From Kutzneria sp044547355 (GTDB taxonomy: Bacteria > Actinomycetota > Actinomycetes > Mycobacteriales > Pseudonocardiaceae): DNA of 64,000 nucleotides. Of the stretch, positions 24,515-32,761 are shown in pieces. Position 1 is the first letter of the stretch; each line of letters opens with the position of its first letter. The notes under the pieces are model-generated. The model had not been told where the DNA came from and searched no databases. It saw nothing but the letters and a program-made list of their open reading frames with translations. Position numbers and translations under genes: made by a program. The stretch is from NCBI RefSeq assembly GCF_044547355.1, contig NZ_JBIUAG010000002.1:372001-436000 (forward strand). The letters run 5' to 3'.

Positions 24515-24778
24515 TCACAGACCCTCGACCAGGGCCCGCACCTCCGGGTCGCGGATCTCGAAGACGCCCAGCACGCCGATGCGCTCCAGCGCCGGCTTCA
24601 GCTCCCGCATCTGGTCCACGATCTCCGTCCACTGCGCACTGCCCGGCTCGACCTCGGCCAGCGCTTGCACGTTGCCGACAAACGCGGCGACCGACCCCTT
24701 GCGCACGGACACGCCCCCGAACTCGGCGTACTCCTGACCATCGGCCAACACGTCCTCGGGCTTCACCGGCTTGTTCAT
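24515..24778 (-). CDS. 87-residue protein of unknown function
   Basis: A small acidic, mostly helical protein starting MNKPVKPEDVLADGQEY and ending EIRDPEVRALVEGL. It has no cysteine, no signal peptide and no membrane segment. A GGGAG site precedes the ATG at 24778. It runs in the same direction as the ThiF-like gene, 263 bases upstream of it. I do not recognise a named domain. It might be a leader-like substrate or a small partner, but it lacks the Cys/Ser/Thr-rich core expected of an azole peptide precursor. Confidence 0.75.
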   Translation of the reverse strand: MNKPVKPEDVLADGQEYAEFGGVSVRKGSVAAFVGNVQALAEVEPGSAQWTEIVDQMRELKPALERIGVLGVFEIRDPEVRALVEGL

Positions 24779-24800
24779 CACTGAGCTCCCTTCGAGTTGC

Positions 24801-24851
24801 GTGCCATCTGCACACAACAGGAACACTAGCCGTCATGCGTGCAAATTGCAC
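24801..24851. promoter_or_regulatory. Two GTGC...GCAC dyads upstream of the 87-residue gene
   Basis: GTGCAA-A-TTGCAC at 24839-24851 is a perfect 13-base dyad and GTGC-N5-GCAC at 24801-24813 is a shorter one. They lie between the 87-residue gene and the DUF4436 gene. TAGTGT on the minus strand (24829-24824) may be a -10 box. An XRE-type regulator could bind here, but none is adjacent. Confidence 0.4.
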
Positions 24852-25040
24852 ACAGTTGTCGAAGTGAGCCGCGTCACATATCCAGGACCGTCCAGAATGG
24901 ACGGGCAAGGCGACCTGCCCGCGGTTGCCGGCTTCCTTGACTTTCCGGACCCGTCTGTCCACGATGCACACCGACTTCGCCGCAAAACCGACAAAGTTTC
25001 GGTCTCCTCCGGCGGTGACGCACGGCCTGAGAAGGTGGAC

Positions 25041-25910
25041 ATGAGCGACGAATCCGCGCCCCGGCGGCGACCTTGGCTATGGGTGGTTCCGGTGGTGTTG
25101 GCCGTGCTCATCACCGCGGGCAGCCTGAGCGTGTACTTCTCGCAGCGCGCGCAGAGCCAGACCGAGACGGTCCTCGGCGACACCGGCGCGGCCGACCGCG
25201 TGGACGTGCTGTTCTACGTGCAGAAGCTGGATCCGGTCAGCCAGACGCTGTCCGCGCAGGTGAGCATCGCCCCCAAGGGCCGCTTCGCCGACGCCGACGG
25301 CTTCCCGGCCAAGGACATCGTGCTGCACCAGGACGCCAGCAAGGGCGACACGATCACCTTCAAGGCCGGCAAGAGCCCCGGCGTCAACGACGTGCAGGTG
25401 CTGCTGTCCGACGGCGTGATCACCGACTACCCGTTCGACAGCTACAAGACCGACTTCGCGTTCTTCGCCGAGAGCAACAACGAGATCGCGCCGGTGGCCG
25501 TCACCTTCGCCAGCGGCGACACGTTCTTCGGCCTCACCCCACGCGACAGCAAGACCGACGACGGCGTCTTCACCTTCTCCGCCGACGCCGGCCGCACGGT
25601 CGGCATGTTCGCCTTCGCGCTGTTCATCATGCTGTTCATGTGGTGCCTGAGCATCGCCGCCGTCATCGCCGCCACCTTCGCCATCGCCGGCCGGCACGGC
25701 CTGCTCTGGCCGTCCATGAGCTTCATGGGCGCGCTGCTGTTCGCCTTGGTGCCGCTGCGAAACGCGGTGCCCGGCGGCCCGCCGATCGGCTCGGTCATCG
25801 ACTTCGGCGCGTTTTTCATCGCCGAGGCGCTGATCTCGCTGTCGCTGATCTGCACGGTGGTCATCGGCTACCGGGTGGAGCTGGTCAAGAAGCGGGAAGC
25901 CGCCGCCTAG
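25041..25910 (+). CDS. DUF4436 family membrane protein
   Basis: A 289-residue protein with an N-terminal membrane anchor (about 12-32), an extracytoplasmic beta-rich domain of about 150 residues and three further C-terminal membrane segments (VGMFAFALFIMLFMW onward). It matches the DUF4436 pattern known from mycobacteria and other actinomycetes. The ATG at 25041 follows AAGG. It is convergent with the acyl-CoA ligase gene; the two overlap by 4 bases at the stops. Its position beside the mce locus suggests an envelope role, which is inferred. Confidence 0.8.
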   Translation: MSDESAPRRRPWLWVVPVVLAVLITAGSLSVYFSQRAQSQTETVLGDTGAADRVDVLFYVQKLDPVSQTLSAQVSIAPKGRFADADGFPAKDIVLHQDASKGDTITFKAGKSPGVNDVQVLLSDGVITDYPFDSYKTDFAFFAESNNEIAPVAVTFASGDTFFGLTPRDSKTDDGVFTFSADAGRTVGMFAFALFIMLFMWCLSIAAVIAATFAIAGRHGLLWPSMSFMGALLFALVPLRNAVPGGPPIGSVIDFGAFFIAEALISLSLICTVVIGYRVELVKKREAAA

Positions 25911-27703
25911 AAGCGAATGCCGCCGGCGGCGACCTCGGCGACATAGCCGTCGTAGATCGGCACGTAACCCCGGTCGCGGTCGGCCAGCACGTAGACCGGG
26001 CCGCCGCCGGCATAGCCCTCGTCGCGCAGCTCGACCTTGCGGCTCTTGAACGTGGACGTCTGCTCGACCTCGTCGATCACCCTGAGGAACAGGGGAATCG
26101 CGTAACCGGGCAGGTTTTTCACCAGGTGCGCGGCCAAGGCCCGGCCGTCGAAGTCGCCCCGGAGCTTGATCGCGGCCATGCCGGCGCGGCCCTCCACCCC
26201 GGGCACCTCGACGCCGTACACCACGGCCTGCTCGACCGCCGGCCACTCCGACAGCGCCGCCTCGACCTCGGTGGTGGCCACGTTCTCACCCTTCCACCGG
26301 AAGGTGTCGCCCAGTCTGTCCACAAAGGCCACATGCGACCAGCCCTGGTCGCGGACAAGGTCGCCGGTGTTGAACCAGCAGTCGCCGCGACGGAACCCGT
26401 TGCGCACCAACTTCTTCTCGGTGGCGTCGTGGTCGGTGTAGCCGTCGAACGGGGCCCGGTCGGTGACCTTGGTGATCAGCAGCCCAACCTCGCCGGCGCC
26501 GACCTTGCGCAGGCGCCCGTCGGCGCCCCGGGCCGGCTGCCCGGTGTCGGCGTCGAACGCGACCACGGCGAACGGCAGCGGACAGACCCCGGCCGTGCCG
26601 CCGAGGTTGAGCGCGTTGACGAAGGCCAGGTTGCATTCGCTGGCCCCGTAGAACTCGGCGACCCGGCCGATGCCGAAGCGTTCGGTGAACTCGTCCCAGA
26701 TCTCCGGCCGCAGCCCGTTGCCGACCACCACGCGCACCCGGTGCGTGCGCTCGTTGGGCCGCACCGGCTGGTTGAGCAGATAGCGGCACAGCTCGCCGAT
26801 GTAGCAGAACGCGGTGGCCCGCGTGCGCTGGATGTCGTCCCAGAACCGCGAAGCCGAGAAGTTGCGGCCCAGCGCCAAAGTCGCGCCCGAGCCGAGCACC
26901 GAGGACAGTGACACCGTCAAGGCGTTGTTGTGGTACAGGGGAAGGCAGCAGTACAGGGTGTCGGCCGAGGTGAGCCGCACGCCGAGGTGGCCGAGGCCGG
27001 TCATCGCCTTGAGCCAGCGGAAATGGCTCATCGGGCTGGCCTTGGGCAGGCCGGTGGTGCCGGAGGTGAAGACGTAGAACGCCTTGTCGCGGGCGTGGAT
27101 CAGCGGCGTCTGCACCGGGTCGTGGTCGTCGGCGGTGACCGCCGCCGCGTCCAGGTCCGGGTAGCCGGCCAGCGCATCGTCGCCGTCCGGCAGGCACAGC
27201 ACCTCCCCACGGATCTCCTTGGCCGGCAAGGACTCCAGCGCCTCACGGCATTCGCCGCCGACGATCAGCACGGTGCTGTCGAGCAGCTTCTGGCTGTGGT
27301 TGAGGACTTCGCCGCGCTGGTGGGTGTTGAGCATGCCGGCGACGGCCCCGAGCTTGACCACCGCCAGCACGGCCAGCAGGGTCTCCGGGCGGTTCCCGGC
27401 CAGGATGCCGACCGTGCGACCCGGCCGCACGCCGTGGGCGTTGAGCACCGCCGCGTAGCGGTTCACCCAGAGGTTGGCCTGGCCGTAGGACAGCTCCGTG
27501 TCCTCGAAGCGCAGGAACGGCCGGTCCGGGTGGCGGTGGGCGGCCCGCTGGAACACGTGGCCGACCGAGTCGCGACTGGTCGGACCCACGGTGACCAGGC
27601 CGATCGCGCCGTGCAGCAGGCTGGGCGCGTCCAGCATCATGCCGGGCAGCGCCCTGACCACGTCGACCAGGCCGATCCGCTCCGTCGCGTTCATTTCCGG
27701 CAT
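25907..27703 (-). CDS. fadD: Long-chain acyl-CoA synthetase (FATP/FadD6 type)
   Basis: A 598-residue AMP-forming ligase. The P-loop is FYVFTSGTTGLPKASP, the adenine motif is AEFYGASE, and the C-terminal hinge and lysine region contain DTFRWKGENVATTEVE, ending with TSTFKSRKVELRDEG. This pattern fits the fatty-acid transport protein branch, which couples uptake and CoA activation of long or very long fatty acids. It lies just downstream of the mce operon, and a TetR-type operator sits immediately before its start. The ATG at 27703 is used; upstream sequence is the operator. It probably activates lipids brought in by the Mce system. Confidence 0.93.
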   Translation of the reverse strand: MPEMNATERIGLVDVVRALPGMMLDAPSLLHGAIGLVTVGPTSRDSVGHVFQRAAHRHPDRPFLRFEDTELSYGQANLWVNRYAAVLNAHGVRPGRTVGILAGNRPETLLAVLAVVKLGAVAGMLNTHQRGEVLNHSQKLLDSTVLIVGGECREALESLPAKEIRGEVLCLPDGDDALAGYPDLDAAAVTADDHDPVQTPLIHARDKAFYVFTSGTTGLPKASPMSHFRWLKAMTGLGHLGVRLTSADTLYCCLPLYHNNALTVSLSSVLGSGATLALGRNFSASRFWDDIQRTRATAFCYIGELCRYLLNQPVRPNERTHRVRVVVGNGLRPEIWDEFTERFGIGRVAEFYGASECNLAFVNALNLGGTAGVCPLPFAVVAFDADTGQPARGADGRLRKVGAGEVGLLITKVTDRAPFDGYTDHDATEKKLVRNGFRRGDCWFNTGDLVRDQGWSHVAFVDRLGDTFRWKGENVATTEVEAALSEWPAVEQAVVYGVEVPGVEGRAGMAAIKLRGDFDGRALAAHLVKNLPGYAIPLFLRVIDEVEQTSTFKSRKVELRDEGYAGGGPVYVLADRDRGYVPIYDGYVAEVAAGGIRF

Positions 27704-27704
27704 G

Positions 27705-27720
27705 CTACCGACCGGTAGGT
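27705..27720. promoter_or_regulatory. Fatty-acid TetR-type operator before fadD
   Basis: CTACCG-AC-CGGTAG (27705-27718) is a perfect dyad directly ahead of the fadD start, between the mas2 stop and fadD. Read with flanks, TACCGACCGGTAGGTA matches the consensus TACCGACCGNTNGGTN that I recall for PfmR/FadR-type TetR repressors of fatty-acid degradation. A related dyad precedes the mce operon. Confidence 0.6.
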
Positions 27721-27737
27721 ATCGAAACAACGGTTCG

Positions 27738-28226
27738 CTACTTCGTTCGCAGGTCGGTGATCACCCAGTGGTCGCCTTGACGCTGCGCGGTCACCGTCAG
27801 CTCGGCGGCCGCGACGCTGCTCCGGTTGGTGTCGCCGCGGGTGGCCTGCTGGTCCAGGAACACCAGCAGCTGCGCGTGTTCGCCCTGCAACAGGGTCACG
27901 CCGCTGTCCACGACCGTGGTCGTCAACATCAGCTTCTGGGCCGGGGCCTGCCTCGTGACCTGGGCGAACAGGTCGTTGTACTGGTTGCGGGCGTTGCCGG
28001 CGAGAGCCTGGGCGGCGGCCTGCTCGGTGACGGCGGTGTTGTCGTATCGGTAGGAGAACACCTTACCCAGCGCCGAGTTCACGTCCCCGATGACCTTGCT
28101 GGTGGCCGCCGGGTCGACCAGGGCCCGGTTGGCGGTCGCGGGATCGTCCCAGAGGCCGGTCGCCTCGATGCGGAACCAGCTTCCCAGGGCCACCAGGGCG
28201 ATCGCCGCCGCCACGAGCCACTTCAC
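27738..28226 (-). CDS. Mce-associated membrane protein (Mas type), second
   Basis: A 162-residue protein with one N-terminal membrane segment (about 3-20, KWLVAAAIALVALGSW) and an extracytoplasmic NTF2-like domain. Such proteins follow mce genes in mycobacteria and stabilise the Mce complex. The GTG at 28226 overlaps the stop of the preceding gene by 4 bases. It is the last gene of the mce operon proper; 34 bases separate it from fadD. Confidence 0.85.
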   Translation of the reverse strand: MKWLVAAAIALVALGSWFRIEATGLWDDPATANRALVDPAATSKVIGDVNSALGKVFSYRYDNTAVTEQAAAQALAGNARNQYNDLFAQVTRQAPAQKLMLTTTVVDSGVTLLQGEHAQLLVFLDQQATRGDTNRSSVAAAELTVTAQRQGDHWVITDLRTK

Positions 28227-28702
28227 GACTGCACCTGCACCGGCGCGAGGGCGCTGACCCGCCAGCCCTGGTCGGTCCGGGTGAGGTCGGCCTGGAACCG
28301 GGTGCGCTTGGAGGTCTTGGCCTGCCCGTCCGGCGTCACGTCCAGCTGCACGGCGGCGATCAGCTTGGCGGTGCCGGCCCGCTGGTCGAGCGCCGTCACG
28401 GCGGCGTCGACAACCTGGGCGGTGGTGACGGTTTTGGCCTGTTCCAACTGTTTGCGGCTGTCCTGGCCGGTTTGCGCCAGCTGGTCGTGCAGGGCGCCGG
28501 TGGAGACGGCCAGCCAGGCCCGCAGCCCGTCGTCGATCTTCCGGTAGTCCAGGGTGTTCAGGGTGGCGATGTCCCGCTCGGCCGCCTGGGCCACCGCCTG
28601 CCGGTCGAGGGCGTACAGGCGGGCGTCGTCGTGGGCGGCGCTCCACCACGACCAGCCGCCCCACGCGGCGAACACCGCCGCCAGGATCACCACGATCTTC
28701 AT
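28223..28702 (-). CDS. Mce-associated membrane protein (Mas type), first
   Basis: A 159-residue protein with an N-terminal membrane segment (3-20) and an extracytoplasmic alpha/beta domain like its downstream neighbour. The heptad-rich stretch ALDRQAVAQAAERDIATL suggests a helical stalk. GGAG precedes the ATG. It is separated from mceF by an 89-base gap that holds a 24-bp hairpin, so its expression may be partly uncoupled from the upstream mce genes. Confidence 0.85.
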   Translation of the reverse strand: MKIVVILAAVFAAWGGWSWWSAAHDDARLYALDRQAVAQAAERDIATLNTLDYRKIDDGLRAWLAVSTGALHDQLAQTGQDSRKQLEQAKTVTTAQVVDAAVTALDQRAGTAKLIAAVQLDVTPDGQAKTSKRTRFQADLTRTDQGWRVSALAPVQVQS

Positions 28703-28719
28703 CTCGGCTCCTTTTTTGT

Positions 28720-28772
28720 GTCATGAAGGGCCCCTTACTGACGCTGAACGTCAGTAAGGGGCCCTTCATGAC
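28720..28772. repeat. Hairpin family H1, copy 1 (inside the mce operon)
   Basis: Perfect 24-base arms (28720-28743 and 28749-28772) around CTGAA; the arm reads GTCATGAAGGGGCCCTT-like on either strand. A nearly identical element is at 41437-41491. It sits between mceF and the first mas gene. No U-run follows in the operon direction, so it may process or attenuate the transcript rather than end it. Confidence 0.8.
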
Positions 28773-28791
28773 GTTCAATGGCCGGCATGAC

Positions 28792-29883
28792 TCATCCGTT
28801 CGGGGCGTTCTGGGCGCCGCGGACGCCGGTGCCGGAGTCGGCCGGCAGCGCGCAGCGGGCCTGGGTGTTCAGCGGCTTGCCCGGCGTGACGTCGAGTCCG
28901 GTCTTGCGCTCCGTGCCGTCATAGCCGGCGGTGCAGCCGAGCGGGTCGAAGAACGTCAGCGACAGGCCGAAGTCGGCGGCGCCGTCAGCCACGGAACTGG
29001 AGCCCGCGGCGATCGCCTGCGGCGCGGCGACCAGGAGTTCCTGGATGGCGTTGTGGCGGCCCAGGGCCACGGTCGAGGTGGTGAGCAGGTTGGCGATCAG
29101 CACGCCGAGGCTGGGGTCGGTGTCCCGGATCAGCTGGCTGACCTGGGCCGACAGCTGTGGCACGGCCCCGATGAAGCGGCGCAGATCCCCGTCGGAGCTT
29201 TGCAGCTGCTCGGCGATGAGCTTGGTGTTGGCCCCGAACTGGCTCAGGGCCTCGGCTTCGTCGTTCTGGGTCGTCAACACCGTGGTCGAGTCCGTGACCA
29301 GCTGGGTCAGCTGCGGCATGTGCCGGGTGGCCGCGTCGACGAAGGAATGCGTGCTGTCCAACAGGGTTTGCAGGTCGGCGGTCGTGCCGCGGGTGGCCGT
29401 GTCGAGCTCGTCGACCAAGGTGTGCAGGGAATCCGGCGGCACCGACTGGACCAGGCTGTCGATAGTGGTCAGCAAGGTCTGCGCGGGCAACGGAATCGTG
29501 GTGTCGCCTTGCGGAATCACCGAACCTTGTTGGAGCAGCGGGCCGTCGGGCTTGCGGGGCCTGAGGTCCACGTACTGCTCCCCCACCGCCGAGCGGTTGG
29601 CCACCACGGCCTCGACATCGGCCGGGATTGCTTGCTGCGTAAGGTTGAGTGTCACGTACACACCGTCGTCGGCGAGCGTGATCGGCCCGACCCGACCGGC
29701 CGGCACGCCCCGGTAGGTCACCTCGGCGTTGGTGAAAATGCCGCCGGCGTCGGCCAACTTCATCGTCACGGTGTAGCCGCCGGTGCCGAACAGGCCCACA
29801 TAGCGGGCGGCGACATAGGCGACGGCGGTCAGGCCGACCAGCAGGAAGGCGGCGACCTTGAGGCGTACCCCGGACGTCAGCAT
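28792..29883 (-). CDS. mceF: MCE family protein, MceF position
   Basis: A 363-residue Mce protein: an N-terminal membrane anchor (about 7-27), the MlaD/Mce beta-barrel domain (about 35-115, with VTYRGVPAGRVG), then a long helical region thought to form the lipid-conducting needle. It is the sixth and last Mce subunit in this operon. The ATG overlaps the mceE stop by 4 bases. The C-terminus is hydrophilic, with two cysteines near the end. Confidence 0.9.
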   Translation of the reverse strand: MLTSGVRLKVAAFLLVGLTAVAYVAARYVGLFGTGGYTVTMKLADAGGIFTNAEVTYRGVPAGRVGPITLADDGVYVTLNLTQQAIPADVEAVVANRSAVGEQYVDLRPRKPDGPLLQQGSVIPQGDTTIPLPAQTLLTTIDSLVQSVPPDSLHTLVDELDTATRGTTADLQTLLDSTHSFVDAATRHMPQLTQLVTDSTTVLTTQNDEAEALSQFGANTKLIAEQLQSSDGDLRRFIGAVPQLSAQVSQLIRDTDPSLGVLIANLLTTSTVALGRHNAIQELLVAAPQAIAAGSSSVADGAADFGLSLTFFDPLGCTAGYDGTERKTGLDVTPGKPLNTQARCALPADSGTGVRGAQNAPNG

Positions 29884-30803
29884 CAGTGGCCGTCCTTCAG
29901 GTAGACGTTGAGGTAGTCGCCCTTGATGTCGTCGAGCACCGCGTCGGTGAACGGGAAGGTCACCAGCACCTGCAACGCCTTCGGCAGGTTGTCCCCCGCG
30001 GCCGCCAACTGCTGGAGCGTCGGCTGCAAGGCCTTGAGATCGGCGACGAGGTCGTCCTTGCTGCGGTTGACCGTGTCGGTGGCGACCGCGCTGAGGTGAT
30101 CGAGGGCGTCGACCATTTTCGTCAGATCGTCCCGCTGCTGCGCCAACACGGTCATGCCCGGGGTCAGGCCGTCGATGGCCCCGGTGATCTGGCTCTTGCG
30201 GTCGTCCAGCGTCTTGGCCAGCTTGGCCAGGCCGTCCAGGGCCTTGGTGATGTCGTCCCGATGCCCGTCAAGGCCGGCCACCAGGGTGTCCACTTTGGAC
30301 AGAAGATCGCGGACGTTGTCCTCGTTGCCGCCCAGCGCCAGGTTCACCTGTTGGGTGATCGTCTGAAGCTGGGCCACGCCGCCGCCGTTGAGCAGCATAG
30401 ACAGCGCCCCCAGCACCTCCTCCACCTGCGGGTTCCGGTTGGTTCGGGCCAACGGGATCGTCGCCCCATCGGCCAGGGCCGGTCCGCTGCCGGTCGTGAG
30501 CTCGACGAACTTCTCCCCCAGCAGGCTGGACTGCCTGAGGTAGGCATGGGCGTCCGCCGGCAACCGCACCTCGCCGTTGACCGTCATCGTCACCAGCGCG
30601 CTCCAGCCGTCCGGGGCCAGTCGCACCTTGTCGACCCGCCCGACCGGCACGTCGTTCACCTTCACCGCCGCCTGCGGCACCAGATCCAGCACATCGGCGA
30701 ACTGCGCCGTGACCCGATACGGCCGACTGCCCACATCCGCCCCACCCGGCAGCGCACAGGCGGTGGCCAGCAGAACCGTCGCCACAGCCAGCAATCTGCG
30801 CAT
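29883..30803 (-). CDS. mceE: MCE family lipoprotein, MceE position
   Basis: A 306-residue Mce subunit with a lipoprotein-type signal: the hydrophobic stretch LLAVATVLLATAC places a candidate lipidated cysteine at about residue 16, as expected for MceE/LprK-like subunits. The MlaD domain (about 28-105) and a long helical stretch follow. Starts and stops overlap by 4 bases at both ends. Confidence 0.9.
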   Translation of the reverse strand: MRRLLAVATVLLATACALPGGADVGSRPYRVTAQFADVLDLVPQAAVKVNDVPVGRVDKVRLAPDGWSALVTMTVNGEVRLPADAHAYLRQSSLLGEKFVELTTGSGPALADGATIPLARTNRNPQVEEVLGALSMLLNGGGVAQLQTITQQVNLALGGNEDNVRDLLSKVDTLVAGLDGHRDDITKALDGLAKLAKTLDDRKSQITGAIDGLTPGMTVLAQQRDDLTKMVDALDHLSAVATDTVNRSKDDLVADLKALQPTLQQLAAAGDNLPKALQVLVTFPFTDAVLDDIKGDYLNVYLKDGH

Positions 30804-31774
30804 CAGCCCACCGCCGGCAACGGCAGAACCGGCTGGTCGCCGGGCGCGAACTCCCGGATGTCGACCCGCCCGGACAGCGACTTCGTCGCCGGGTCGTAGG
30901 CGTTGAGCACGTTGCCCAGGGCCAGCGGCGCGACCTTCAACGCCTCGTCCAGCGACGCCTTCTCCTTGGCCAGCACCTGACTCACCGCCGCCAGCTTGTC
31001 CACATTGGACTTCAGTCGACCCCGGTTGTCCTGGATGAACTTCTGCACCGCCGACAACGCCGTGGCCAGCTGCGACAGCGCAGCCCCCAGGTCGTTGCGG
31101 TCCGCCGCCAGGAAGTCCGACACCTGCCCCAGCCGCTCGGTCACATCCCGCACCTGGTCGTCGCTCGCCGCCAGCGTCGAGGTGAACTTCTGGAGGTTGT
31201 CCACCGTGCCCGTGAAGTCGTCCTTGCTGCCGGCCAACGTCCCCGCCGCCTGGCCCAGCTGTCGGACCATGTCGTTCAGCTTCCGCCCGTTGCCGTCCAA
31301 GACCTCCGCCCCGGTCTTCACCAGCTCCGACAACGCCCCGTCCCCGTTCGCCCCCTGCGGTCCCAGCGCCGCCGCCAACTGGTTCAGGCTGCCGTACAAC
31401 TGATCCAGCTCCACCGGCGTCGCTGTGCCGTCCTCCCGGATGACCGCGTCCTGGCCCAACTCCGGCCCCTTGGCGTAGGCCGGCGCCAGCTGCACGAACC
31501 GATCCGCCACCAGGCTCGGCGCCATGATCACCGCTTTCACCCCGCTCGGCACCCTGATGCCCGGGTCCACGGTCAACCGCACTCTGACCTGCGTGCCGGC
31601 CGGGCGGACCTCGTCCACCGTGCCCACCTTGACTCCCAGCACCTTCACATCGGAGCCGGCATAAACCCCCACCGCCTCGGCGAAGTAGGCCGTGATGCGC
31701 AGCGGCGCGACGTCGGCCAACGGCCCGAACACCGTGCTGGCGACGATCAGGAGCATGCTCAGGACCTGGTTCAT
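30803..31774 (-). CDS. mceD: MCE family protein, MceD position
   Basis: A 323-residue Mce subunit. A short N-terminal hydrophobic segment (4-20) is followed by the MlaD domain (about 25-105, DVKVLGVKVGTVDEV) and a helical domain rich in heptads (TLAGSKDDFTGTVDNLQKF). The C-terminus is proline-rich. It overlaps mceE by 4 bases and follows mceC directly. Confidence 0.9.
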   Translation of the reverse strand: MNQVLSMLLIVASTVFGPLADVAPLRITAYFAEAVGVYAGSDVKVLGVKVGTVDEVRPAGTQVRVRLTVDPGIRVPSGVKAVIMAPSLVADRFVQLAPAYAKGPELGQDAVIREDGTATPVELDQLYGSLNQLAAALGPQGANGDGALSELVKTGAEVLDGNGRKLNDMVRQLGQAAGTLAGSKDDFTGTVDNLQKFTSTLAASDDQVRDVTERLGQVSDFLAADRNDLGAALSQLATALSAVQKFIQDNRGRLKSNVDKLAAVSQVLAKEKASLDEALKVAPLALGNVLNAYDPATKSLSGRVDIREFAPGDQPVLPLPAVG

Positions 31775-32761
31775 CTAGTTGCCCCCTGATCCCGGCGGAC
31801 GACAGTCCCGGCCCGGCGTGGCCGGCACCAGGCCGCACAGGTAGGTGTCGATCCAGCGGCCGTTGCCCAGGGCGTTGTCCAGCAGGCGGTAGTACGGGCC
31901 GAGCAGGGCCAGCCCCCTGTCCAGGTTGGCCTGGTTGCGGTGCAACACATCGGTGACCCGGTCCAGCTCATCCAGGGTCGGCCCCAGCTGGGCGGTGTTG
32001 TCGGCGACCAGGCCGGACAGCTGCTCAGCCAGGGCCTGGCTTCCCTTCAGCAGACCGGAGATCGCGGATCGGCGCTGCTGAACCTCTTGCAGCAGCGCGG
32101 CTCCGTCGCCGATGAGCCGGCGGAACTGGTCGTCGCGGTCGGCCAGGGTCCTGGTGATCTGCTGGGCGCCGGCCAGCAGCTCCTTGAGCCGGGTGTCGCG
32201 GCTGGAGATCGACTTGGCCAGCCCGGACAGGCCGTCGACGGTGGCCCGGATCTGCGCCGGGGCATTGCGGAACGTGTCGCTGAGGACCTGGAAGCTCTGC
32301 GCCAGCCGGGCCGTGTCGATCTGGGTGACCGTGCCGGCCAGGTCGTCGAACGCCGCCACCACGTCGTACGGCGCGGCCGTGCGCTCCCGGGGAATGGCCT
32401 GGCCCGGATCCTGCTGCCCGCTGCCTTTCGGGTCCAGCTCCAGGTACTTCTGCCCCAACAAGGTCTTGATCTCGATCGACGCCGTCGTCCGATCCCCGAT
32501 CCAGGCGTCCCGGACTCGGAACGCCACCCGCACCTGGTCACCGGCCAGCGTCACCGCCGTCACCTCGCCCACCTTCACCCCCGCCACCGCCACCTCGTCG
32601 GCCGGCTTGAGCCCCGCCGCCTCGCTGAAGTAGGCCGAGTACCCGGTCGTGCCGAACGGCAGCTCATCGGCGAAGAACACCCCGGCGGTGACCAGGACCG
32701 TCACCGTCACCCCGGCCGCCGCGACCATGGCGGGACTGAGTTCAAGGAAGCTGCGCTTCAC
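31775..32761 (-). CDS. mceC: MCE family protein, MceC position
   Basis: A 328-residue Mce subunit with a membrane anchor at about 12-31, the MlaD domain (35-115, EVAVAGVKVGEVTAV), and a helical domain. Two cysteines near the C-terminus (LCGLVPATPGRDC) resemble those in MceB and are probably paired in the oxidising cell envelope. The GTG at 32761 overlaps the mceB stop by 4 bases. Confidence 0.9.
   Translation of the reverse strand: MKRSFLELSPAMVAAAGVTVTVLVTAGVFFADELPFGTTGYSAYFSEAAGLKPADEVAVAGVKVGEVTAVTLAGDQVRVAFRVRDAWIGDRTTASIEIKTLLGQKYLELDPKGSGQQDPGQAIPRERTAAPYDVVAAFDDLAGTVTQIDTARLAQSFQVLSDTFRNAPAQIRATVDGLSGLAKSISSRDTRLKELLAGAQQITRTLADRDDQFRRLIGDGAALLQEVQQRRSAISGLLKGSQALAEQLSGLVADNTAQLGPTLDELDRVTDVLHRNQANLDRGLALLGPYYRLLDNALGNGRWIDTYLCGLVPATPGRDCRPPGSGGN

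Noticed and set aside
24515..24778. The 87-residue protein as an azole-peptide precursor.
   Set aside because: It has no cysteine and few Ser/Thr residues, and ends in a charged helix and not a core peptide.
28723..28796. Short peptides read through the H1 hairpins.
   Set aside because: The frame comes from the palindrome itself, is present on both strands and has no start signal.
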